A DNA stretch of 64,000 nt from Aphrophora alni (Eukaryota > Arthropoda > Insecta > Hemiptera > Aphrophoridae). A program made the translations under genes and the position numbers. The number at the start of each line of letters is the position of its first letter. Position 1 is the first letter of the stretch. The notes beneath the pieces are model-generated. The model saw only the letters and a program-made list of their open reading frames with translations. It searched no databases and had not been told where the DNA came from. Location of the stretch: assembly GCA_963513935.1 (NCBI GenBank), contig OY740769.1, positions 40,079,120 to 40,143,119 on the forward strand, read 5' to 3'. Positions 48,101 through 52,775 of the stretch are shown here, in pieces.

Positions 48101-48772
48101 ATAGAAGTTCTGTATAAAATATATTTTACTATTTTTAATGTTTTTTTTAAAAAATAGAGAGAAAATTCAGTTTTTACGTAAAATATTTTTTTACATTTTT
48201 AAAATGTAACAAATTTATATATTTTTTCCGCTAAGTATATTCACAAATAATACACAAAAATTGTGTATATCTTAGAAATAGGTAGTAAGCTATTGATTTT
48301 GGGTGATACAGGTTTTTCTGAAAATTAGTTAATATCATTTTTGACATCTAACATACTTACTCCAAAACCGTTTCAAAAATTTATTTTTTTATTACATAGA
48401 TAAATTCTATGCATCTTTCTGAGAAAAATGATATCTTATAAGTTAGGTTTTGTATACAAATAATATATTTTATTAATTTTTAAACGAACGAAGAATTTTT
48501 AAGACACATTAACATGCGCCAGCTGGAGTGTTAAATGATCAGATAGACTTGAGTGAGTGGTGAGAGCAAATAATATATTAAATATTCATAGATCTTCCTT
48601 GTATGTTTGGTCAAGATTCAACCAATGCTATGGTGTTCTGGGAGTTTTGGATCGTCTGCATGGAACTGACACAGTGTTTCGTAACTCGAGGTCATTTGCT
48701 CGTCACCTGACCATGTTGAGCTTAATGCCTGCACGTGAGGCATATCCTGATGAGCCCAAGTGGAAACAATAA
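15336..48772 (+). CDS. FAXDC2: FAXDC2-like fatty acid hydroxylase domain protein, six coding exons
   Basis: This entry spans the whole gene; the exons are listed separately. Joined exons give 344 codons and a TAA stop, close to the usual 330-345 residues of the family. Protein layout: polar N-terminus (1-28), hydrophobic segment about 31-52, the family signature [14 protein letters not shown] at 58-71, hydrophobic segments about 95-112 and 142-165, then the hydroxylase domain. Histidine boxes are HRLLH (201-205), HKRHH (214-218) and HDFHH (287-291), with extra conserved HPIEH (232-236) and HSGYH (273-277). The superfamily (sterol C4-methyl oxidase, C5-desaturase and relatives) uses these histidines to hold a di-iron centre at the ER membrane and hydroxylate lipids. 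The substrate of FAXDC2 itself is less settled; a sterol or sphingolipid role is inference. The C-terminus [18 protein letters not shown] matches vertebrate FAXDC2 closely. All splice sites are GT-AG and no frame is broken, so the gene looks functional. Confidence 0.95.
15856..15964. repeat. Near-perfect hairpin, 109 bp, in intron 1
   Basis: Arms CATAAAACAAACCTTCAAAT... and its reverse complement ...ATTTGAAGGTTTGTTTTATG pair over about 39 bases with few mismatches, around a loop of about 30. It lies about 350 bases after exon 1. It could be a minimal foldback element or an RNA hairpin in the primary transcript. Confidence 0.75.
15965..17414. other. Intron 1 sequence, nothing recognised
   Basis: AT-rich intronic DNA. 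One TAGGCCTA palindrome at 16750-16757. Confidence 0.4.
17419..18661. mobile_element. TTAA-flanked non-autonomous piggyBac-like element, 1.24 kb
   Basis: Flanked by TTAA on both sides (17415-17418 and 18662-18665). The left end is CCCTTTGAAGAGTACATG. The right end, reverse complemented, is CCCTTTGACGAGTGCGGCCG. The right-end motif CGAGTGCGGCCGTTCCTGAA recurs inside the left end at about 17453-17474 (CGAGTACGGCCGTTCTTGAA), so the left terminus has a subterminal repeat. TTAA duplication with 5'-CCC termini is the piggyBac hallmark. No transposase is present; the interior holds a 192-bp tandem array. Confidence 0.8.
17900..18440. repeat. 192-bp tandem repeat, about 2.8 units
   Basis: The string ACGAAACCAACACACG starts at about 17910, 18102 and 18294, exactly 192 bases apart. 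Units differ by only a few substitutions; the last is truncated. Because 192 is a multiple of three, a 150-residue open frame on the minus strand (18347-17895) is a periodic translation of the repeat, not evidence of a gene. Confidence 0.9.
18666..19015. other. Intron 1 sequence between two elements
   Basis: Contains a short direct duplication CTACACGAAGAAAATGT at about 18860 and 18886. Nothing else is recognised. Confidence 0.45.
19020..21290. mobile_element. Large TTAA-type non-autonomous element, copy A
   Basis: Begins after TTAA (19016-19019) with CCCTCCACACGTCCACTG. It is homologous in the same orientation to 46387-48530. Shared landmarks are TACCGTTGGAAAGCTAATGT with TTCCGTAGATGCATA, TTAGGCCTAGCTTTAG, and CTCCAAAACCGTTTCAAAAA. 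The right end is not clear: homology fades near 21290, where copy B would continue to its terminus. No transposase is seen; scattered open frames are not conserved between copies. It carries a nested MITE at 19743-19937. Confidence 0.65.
19743..19937. mobile_element. Nested MITE with GGGCGTACCCAG termini, 195 bp
   Basis: Ends CAAGGGCGTACCCAGGAT and, in reverse complement, TGGGCGTACCCAGTGAGG. The flanking direct repeat TGTATACAAA (19733-19742 and 19938-19947) is a target duplication of 8-10 bases. The homologous place in copy B (about 47490-47520) lacks the insert, which confirms it as a later insertion. The interior carries G- and C-rich runs. Duplication length suggests a hAT-like or similar superfamily, not resolved. 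Confidence 0.8.
21291..22515. other. Intron 1 sequence, nothing firm
   Basis: AT-rich. A possible TTAA-type end (GGTTAA at about 22009-22014) could be the distal end of copy A, but the match is too weak to call. Confidence 0.35.
22521..23208. repeat. 86-bp tandem repeat, eight units
   Basis: TAATTAAGGA begins at 22521, 22606, 22691, 22777, 22863, 22949, 23035 and about 23121. The first two units are 85 bases (GATCACA variant) and the rest 86 (GATTGACAG variant). Two internal sequence types (GTGCCGATCATTGAAGACAT and GTGTTGATCATTGGAGACTT) are interspersed, which indicates local amplification and conversion. No protein reading is conserved. Confidence 0.92.
23347..23629. mobile_element. Foldback MITE, about 283 bp
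   Basis: The left end CAGCAAACTTTTTGAAGTTT and the reverse complement of the right end (CAGCAATCTTTTTGAAGTTT) match over about 75 bases, through ...TTCTTAATTACACAA... and ...ATTATTC(A/G)TCC. The interior near 23540 has CCTGATGATGGACG. No coding capacity. Confidence 0.75.
23630..24424. other. Intron 1 sequence, short CA/CCA repeat
   Basis: Holds a CA run turning into CCA repeats at about 24157-24180. Nothing else is seen. Confidence 0.5.
24425..24548. repeat. Hairpin of about 124 bp
   Basis: Arms TTTTTTTCCAGGTTCGACAA... and ...TTGTATCTGGAAAAAAA pair imperfectly over about 50 bases; the strongest block is TAATTACATTTTTCCA with its complement. It ends about 50 bases before the long-arm element at 24605. 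Confidence 0.7.
24605..26560. mobile_element. Long-inverted-repeat element, 1.96 kb, arms about 500 bp
   Basis: Left terminus GGCTGGTAGAAACTCCCC; right terminus in reverse complement GGCCGGCAGAAACTCCCC. The arms (about 24605-25085 and 26048-26560) remain alignable throughout, for example ATCCCTCTAAAG / CTTTAGAGGGAT, GAGGCGAATT and AGACCTTAATA. A direct repeat TATTTA flanks both ends (24599-24604 and 26561-26566). The central kilobase has no recognisable protein. Arm divergence is moderate with indels, suggesting an old insertion. The superfamily is unassigned. Confidence 0.75.
26567..29690. other. Intron 1 sequence, no gene seen
   Basis: AT-rich, with scattered short open frames that show no family features. 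I recognise no repeat boundary here. Confidence 0.4.
29690..29830 (-). repeat. LINE/SINE-type 3' tail fragment
   Basis: On the minus strand it reads TTTCTGATGATGGAACATAG, then TTCCGAAACGTGTCAATCC. The GATGATGG...CGAAACG block is common in 3' tails of arthropod LINEs and SINEs. The boundaries are approximate. Confidence 0.45.
30133..30236 (+). CDS. FAXDC2: FAXDC2-like exon 2
   Basis: Acceptor TTTACAG|GC at 30132/30133 and donor TTATG|GTTAGT at 30236/30237. It encodes the [20 protein letters not shown] signature through residue 92 and the first base of Gly93. This stretch is the most diagnostic match to vertebrate FAXDC2 outside the catalytic domain. Confidence 0.93.
30550..30680 (-). pseudogene. 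Mariner-type transposase C-terminal fragment
   Basis: On the minus strand, from about 30646 to 30589, the reading is [19 protein letters not shown] followed by a stop. This matches the usual mariner-type C-terminus (W..C....G.Y.E). Upstream codons contain a stop. The N-terminal part is absent here. Confidence 0.5.
30840..31428 (+). pseudogene. Crypton-like tyrosine recombinase remnant, catalytic domain missing
   Basis: Plus-strand frames give [14 protein letters not shown], then [47 protein letters not shown] (about 30918-31110), and after a stop [13 protein letters not shown] (31159-31203). This is the N-terminal core-binding layout I associate with Crypton-derived proteins of insects (KY..SY..F..W, then ..LWS.YSM.., then SK.F...EI). 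The frame 31147-31428 goes directly from this junction to an acidic, Asn/Thr-rich tail ([17 protein letters not shown]), so the region that should hold the catalytic Arg-His-Arg-Tyr residues is gone. An internal deletion is the simplest reading. Confidence 0.5.
31630..32400 (-). pseudogene. Heavily decayed mariner-like transposase fragment
   Basis: Minus-strand frames show [20 protein letters not shown] (about 31900-31840), which resembles the ..CDFFLFPKLK..L.G..F..I block near the end of mariner-type transposases. A degraded C-terminus follows ([23 protein letters not shown]), and upstream [10 protein letters not shown] resembles the RVCAKFVP block. Stops in every frame. The assignment is tentative. 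Confidence 0.4.
32401..33816. other. Intron 2 sequence, no gene seen
   Basis: AT-rich. At about 32790-32825 the string GGATTACCAGTTTCGGCGAATC resembles LINE 3'-tail motifs, but is too short to call. Confidence 0.4.
33817..33962 (+). CDS. FAXDC2: FAXDC2-like exon 3
   Basis: Acceptor GACTTTAG|GA and donor CTACAA|GTAAGT, ending in phase 0 after residue 141. It encodes a membrane segment (about 95-112) followed by the [21 protein letters not shown] stretch. The lumenal or cytosolic loop NEPVE matches the vertebrate family. Confidence 0.93.
33963..36440. other. Intron 3 first part, no gene seen
   Basis: AT-rich intron with T runs (about 35359-35376, 36104-36117). Short frames show no family features. 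TAGGCCTA occurs at 34947-34954 and 36292-36299. Confidence 0.4.
36440..37990 (-). pseudogene. Decayed piggyBac-type transposase, in intron 3
   Basis: Reading down from 37990 on the minus strand: acidic N-terminal part ([17 protein letters not shown]); [19 protein letters not shown] (about 37640-37580), matching the piggyBac F....GP......P..F....F block; the first catalytic block degraded as [18 protein letters not shown] (37187-37131, other frame); [20 protein letters not shown] (37142-37085), matching ..QY.P.KP.KWG.K.W.LC; and the C-terminal part [18 protein letters not shown] with RLPGDCRVC (36620-36480). The order and spacing fit one full transposase with multiple frameshifts and stops. 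The terminal cysteine-rich finger is mostly lost. Confidence 0.8.
38404..38631 (-). pseudogene. Acidic N-terminal-like frame near piggyBac remnant
   Basis: A 75-codon minus-strand frame with [20 protein letters not shown]. Such acidic starts are typical of piggyBac transposases, but the remnant at 36440-37990 has its own acidic stretch. This may therefore belong to a second, overlapping insertion. Roughly 360 bases further right, GTAATATTAAGGGG is followed by TTAA (38992-38995), which could be its terminus. Confidence 0.35.
38632..39395. other. Intron 3 last part, nothing firm
   Basis: The first 360 bases may be the terminal region of a TTAA-type element (see 38404-38631). The rest is featureless. 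Confidence 0.35.
39396..39577 (+). CDS. FAXDC2: FAXDC2-like exon 4
   Basis: Acceptor TTATGCTTAG|GTAATAGG and donor CATAG|GTAATG. It encodes residues 142-201 and two bases of Arg202, including [18 protein letters not shown] and the first histidine of box one (YYSHR). Note that the exon itself begins with GTAATA, so a donor-like sequence sits directly at its 5' edge. Confidence 0.93.
39578..42670. other. Intron 4 sequence, no gene seen
   Basis: Poly(A) followed by GAAA repeats at about 40455-40494, a T run at about 42066-42096, and AT-rich filler. Nothing else is recognised. Confidence 0.5.
42680..42860 (+). mobile_element. LINE reverse transcriptase scrap
   Basis: One plus-strand frame reads [20 protein letters not shown], then [20 protein letters not shown] and CFPDAS. 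This is the RT-entry block of Jockey-type elements (A......SPGPD.I.Y.M...LP......LL...N.......FP..W). A stop follows, but NGQSAP just after suggests the frame was once continuous. Only about 60 codons remain. Confidence 0.75.
42920..43140 (-). mobile_element. Fragment of the 2.1-kb TTAA-type family, inverted
   Basis: On the minus strand it reads CTAACATACTTACTCCAAAA, then CTATGCATCTTTCTGAGAAA and TTATAAGTTAGGTTTG. These strings occur in the same order in copy B (48350-48460) and copy A (21130-21240). It is a third, partial copy in opposite orientation, ending about 210 bases before exon 5. Confidence 0.75.
43353..43625 (+). CDS. FAXDC2: FAXDC2-like exon 5 (catalytic histidine boxes)
   Basis: Acceptor TTTTTTCAG|GTTACT and donor CTGAA|GTAAGT. 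It encodes residues 202-292 plus two bases of Lys293. It holds most of the metal-binding histidines: the rest of HRLLH, HKRHH, HPIEH, HSGYH and HDFHH. All are intact. Confidence 0.95.
43626..44063. other. Intron 5 start with local duplications
   Basis: Contains repeated GAATTAGTTTTCTCTGAGATC / GAATTAGTTTTATCTAAGACC-type strings at about 43876, 43924 and 43966, suggesting a small degenerate tandem repeat. No gene. Confidence 0.45.
44064..44495. mobile_element. Foldback element, about 430 bp, arms about 200 bp
   Basis: The left arm contains AGTGGTCCTTGGTATTACCT and TAATAGTATACAAG. The right arm carries the exact complements (CTTGTATACTATTA and AGGTAATACCAAGGACCACT). The AAAAAGAAGACTGAA / TTCAGTCTTCTTTTT pair and a central AAGCCTGTTG...CAACAGGCTT stem extend the foldback almost to the middle. 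The two arms differ by indels, with 20-30 extra bases on the right. Non-coding. Confidence 0.85.
44695..45415. mobile_element. Possible MITE with weak terminal inverted repeats
   Basis: GTTTGTGCAACTAG and AAAGTGGCACTTTTT at the left resemble, in reverse complement, AAAGTGACATTTTG and GTTTGTCTACAG at the right. The interior has ACGAGGCTTGCCGAGTGC near 44758, a string I would expect in a dispersed repeat. Boundaries and class are uncertain. Confidence 0.3.
45775..45915. repeat. 61-bp tandem duplication
   Basis: CTCTTGCTCA starts at 45786 and 45847. Two units share CAGGGCCTCC(G/A)GCTAT and ACCGTTCAATTATGACTG, and a partial third begins. A GA-rich run (45600-45655) lies upstream. Confidence 0.8.
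46387..48530. mobile_element. Large TTAA-type non-autonomous element, copy B, 2.14 kb
   Basis: Flanked by TTAA (46383-46386 and 48531-48534). The left end is CCCTCCAACTGGTGATCG; the right end in reverse complement is CACTCCAGCTGGCGCATG, so the short inverted repeats match at most of the first 14 positions. It is homologous to copy A (19020-21290) along most of its length. No transposase frame is present, so mobilisation in trans by a piggyBac-type enzyme is inferred. It ends only 85 bases before exon 6. Confidence 0.75.
48616..48772 (+). CDS. FAXDC2: FAXDC2-like exon 6 (terminal coding exon)
   Basis: The acceptor is TGTTTGGTCAAG|ATTC, and the exon completes Lys293. It encodes residues 293-344, starting [18 protein letters not shown] and ending PDEPKWKQ, then TAA at 48770-48772. 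It is bracketed by a TTAA-type element ending at 48530 and a foldback element starting at 48806. Confidence 0.93.
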
Positions 48773-48805
48773 GTATGTTAATTGGGTAACTATCCATGAA
48801 ATTCG

Positions 48806-49200
48806 CCCTAGTTTTTTAGTCGCTAAGAACGATGCAAACTTAAACTATTTACCTTGTTTGTCATTAATCTGATGTTTTAACATTACTAAATAATTTTTAA
48901 GTCTCAAAATCCATTAATATTGAAGAAACTTACAATTGTAAACACAAGGAATTGAGGCTTTTGTGGGTTATTGTAAACATAGACTCATAATGCAGTCACA
49001 AACTTGACCCACGTTATCATTGTACATTCTTCAAACCCAAAAGGGCCTTAATTCCTTGTGTCAAAAAGTGTTAGTGTCTTCAATAGTAATGGATTATAAG
49101 ATTTGAAGATTTTTTCGCTTTGTTAAAAAAATATTTGAATAATAACAAACAAGGTAAATAGTGTAAGTTTGCATGAATTTTAGCGACCTAAATACTAGAG
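48806..49200. mobile_element. 395-bp foldback element just after the stop codon
   Basis: Ends CCCTAGTTTTTTAGTCGC and, in reverse complement, CTCTAGTATTTAGGTCGC. Arms continue through GCAAACTTA(A/C)ACTATTT and ACCTTGTTTGT to a central pair ACACAAGGAATTGAGG... / ...TTAATTCCTTGTGT. Nearly the whole element can fold into one hairpin. It begins 34 bases after the TAA and precedes the first AATAAA, so it probably lies in the 3' UTR. Confidence 0.85.
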
Positions 49201-49279
49201 TGGCCTTCAATGTATTACCATTAATTGTATAAAAGAAAACAATATATGGTGTTATCTATGTTATAATATTTGTATAATG

Positions 49280-49285
49280 AATAAA
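49280..49285 (+). promoter_or_regulatory. Candidate polyadenylation signal of the FAXDC2-like gene
   Basis: This is the first AATAAA hexamer downstream of the stop codon, about 510 bases after it. If it is used, the 3' UTR would contain the whole foldback element at 48806-49200. No transcript evidence is available. Confidence 0.4.
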
Positions 49286-50190
49286 TCTTCTGGCATTTTT
49301 AACTTTACCTTAGTGTCTTACTAAATTGACACATTTCGGGTTAATTTCATTTTTAAATTTTCTACACTTATTTGTTTTGTGTTTAATTATAAATAGAGAA
49401 TCAAGTAAATCTTTTGATATCTTGTGGTTAGAACAAATTAAATTTATTTTCTATTTTTGCAACTGCTAGATCTCCAAAAACTACCTAGATCATTAAAAAA
49501 AATAGAACCTTTTAATATACAACAGTTTTTACTTAACTGTACAAACTAATTATTCTTACAAATGACTACTGCATTATTATTATTATTTATTTTTTATTTA
49601 TTTTTTATGTTTTGTGTGTGCTTATTGTCTTTATGCTTGTTAAGAGTAATGAAGACAGAGAATAGGTAATGTACAGAAAAAGATAATACCATCAACTAGC
49701 TTGGCTCAATGTGTAACTGTGACAGTTCACTAATTTGATTTACAGCAATGTCACACCTTAGCCTTCTAAATTATTTTATCTTATAAATTAAGACTTTTTT
49801 AGTCTGAGACTTACTAAACGATTTTCTTACGACTAATCTATTCAACATCTGCTTCTGTCTCTTTGGCCTCTTCATCCAGTTCCAAGCAACTTCTGCCCTG
49901 TCATTTTGTAAAAAAAAAAAAATTGTAATCTGTCAGCAAGATCAGGGCTGTATATTTGGTTGAAGAACTTCCTCAACAAGATTTCTCCAATAACTATTTT
50001 TTTTTTTCAAAAATGTGTGGCTATGTTATCTGAGGCAAGAATGTCTGTTATCTATTGGTGAGAACATTGCACTGGTAATTCGAAATATTGTGTAATGTCA
50101 TATCAGTGCTTCACAATTTGAATTGAAATAATGATTTTACCATGGACCAGGAAGTTATCAAATGGACCCTTTCCTGCCTAGAAGGACAGT
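49286..50190. other. Spacer between gene and satellite
   Basis: AT-rich with an ATT repeat (about 49570-49590) and A/T runs. No gene recognised. Confidence 0.5.
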
Positions 50191-50193
50191 TAC

Positions 50194-52775
50194 GATGATT
50201 TTTAAAAGATCGTTATTTGAAATCTCTTGGCATGGATTATAAATATAAATGATGCTACTTTAAAGACTGATGTTTTTAAATGATTATGTTCCTTGAAACC
50301 TCTTGGCATGGAACAGATATATGAATGATGCTACTTTAAAGACTGATGTTTTTAAATGATTATGTTCCTTGAAACCTCTTGGCATGGAACAGATATATGA
50401 ATGATGCTACTTTAAAGACTGGTGTTTTTAAATGATTATGTTCCTTGAAACCTCTTGGCATGGAACAGATATATGAATGATGCTACTTTAAAGACTGATG
50501 TTTTTAAATGATTATGTTCCTTGAAACCTCTTGGCATGGAACAGATATATGAATGATGCTACTTTAAAGACTGATGTTTTTAAATGATTATGTTCCTTGA
50601 AACCTCTTGGCATGGAACAGATATATGAATGATGCTACTTTAAAGACTGGTGTTTTTAAATGATTATGTTCCTTGAAACCTCTTGGCATGGAACAGATAT
50701 ATGAATGATGCTACTTTAAAGACTGATGTTTTTAAATGATTATGTTCCTTGAAACCTCTTGGCATGGAACAGATATATGAATGATGCTACTTTAAAGACT
50801 GATGTTTTTAAATGATTATGTTCCTTGAAACCTCTTGGCATGGAACAGATATATGAATGATGCTACTTTAAAGACTGATGTTTTTAAATGATTATGTTCC
50901 TTGAAACCTCTTGGCATAGAACAGATATATGAATGATGCTACTTTAAAGACTGATGTTTTTAAATGATTATGTTCCTTGAAACCTCTTGGCATGGAACAG
51001 ATATATGAATGATGCTACTTTAAAGACTGATGTTTTTAAATGATTATGTTCCTTGAAACCTCTTGGCATGGAACAGATATATGAATGATGCTACTTTAAA
51101 GACTGATGTTTTTAAATGATTATGTTCCTTGAAACCTCTTGGCATGGAACAGATATATGAATGATGCTACTTTAAAGACTGATGTTTTTAAATGATTATG
51201 TTCCTTGAAACCTCTTGGCATGGAACAGATATATGAATGATGCTACTTTAAAGACTGATGTTTTTAAATGATTATGTTCCTTGAAACCTCTTGGCATGGA
51301 ACAGATATATGAATGATGCTACTTTAAAGACTGATGTTTTTAAATGATTATGTTCCTTGAAACCTCTTGGCATGGAACAGATATATGAATGATGCTACTT
51401 TAAAGACTGATGTTTTTAGATGATTATGTTCCTTGAAACCTCTTGGCATGGAACAGATATATGAATGATGCTACTTTAAAGACTGATGTTTTTAAATGAT
51501 TATGTTCCTTGAAACCTCTTGGCATGGAACAGATATATGAATGATGCTACTTTAAAGACTGATGTTTTTAAATGATTATGTTCCTTGAAACCTCTTGGCA
51601 TGGAACAGATATATGAATGATGCTACTTTAAAGACTGATGTTTTTAAATGATTATGTTCCTTGAAACCTCTTGGCATGGAACAGATATATGAATGATGCT
51701 ACTTTAAAGACTGATGTTTTTAAATGATTATGTTTCTTGAAACCTCTTGGCATGGAACAGATATATGAATGATGCTACTTTAAAGACTGATGTTTTTAAA
51801 TGATTATGTTCCTTGAAACCTCTTGGCATGGAACAGATATATGAATGATGCTACTTTAAAGACTGATGTTTTTAAATGATTATGTTCCTTGAAACCTCTT
51901 GGCATGGAACAGATATATGAATGATGCTACTTTAAAGACTGATGTTTTTAAATGATTATGTTCCTTGAAACCTCTTGGCATGGAGCAGATATATGAATGA
52001 TGCTACTTTAAAGACTGATGTTTTTAAATGATTATGTTCCTTGAAACCTCTTGGCATGGAACAGATATATGAATGATGCTACTTTAAAGACTGATGTTTT
52101 TAAATGATTATGTTCCTTGAAACCTCTTGGCATGGAACAGATATATGAATGATGCTACTTTAAAGACTGATGTTTTTAAATGATTATGTTCCTTGAAACC
52201 TCTTGGCATGGAACAGATATATGAATGATGCTACTTTAAAGACTGATGTTTTTAAATGATTATGTTCCTTGAAACCTCTTGGCATGGAACAGATATATGA
52301 ATGATGCTACTTTAAAGACTGATGTTTTTAAATGATTATGTTCCTTGAAACCTCTTGGCATGGAACAGATATATGAATGATGCTACTTTAAAGACTGATG
52401 TTTTTAGATGATTATGTTCCTTGAAACCTCTTGGCATGGAACAGATATATGAATGATGCTACTTTAAAGACTGATGTTTTTAAATGATTATGTTCCTTGA
52501 AACCTCTTGGCATGGAACAGATATATGAATGATGCTACTTTAAAGACTGATGTTTTTAAATGATTATGTTCCTTGAAACCTTTTGGCATGGAACAGATAT
52601 ATGAATGATGCTACTTTAAAGACTGATGTTTTTAAATGATTATGTTCCTTGAAACCTCTTGGCATGGAACAGATATATGAATGATGCTACTTTAAAGACT
52701 GATGTTTTTAAATGATTATGTTTCTTGAAACCTCTTGGCATGGAACAGATATATGAATGATGCTACTTAAAAGAC
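50194..52775. repeat. 76-bp satellite array, about 34 units
   Basis: The unit starts TGATTATGTTCCTTGAAACC and ends GACTGATGTTTTTAAA. Starts fall at 50281 + 76n with no indels from 50281 to at least 52713. The first unit (50205-50280) is diverged and the last is partial. Among more than 30 units I see only isolated substitutions, for example GGTG for GATG, TTTAGATG, TTTCTTG, CATAGAAC, CATGGAGC and CCTTTTGG. 76 is not a multiple of three, so no long frame crosses it. The region after it (52776-) is unrelated. Confidence 0.97.

Noticed and set aside
50194..52775. Satellite as CRISPR or coding repeat
   Set aside because: No variable spacers, and a unit length of 76 breaks any reading frame.
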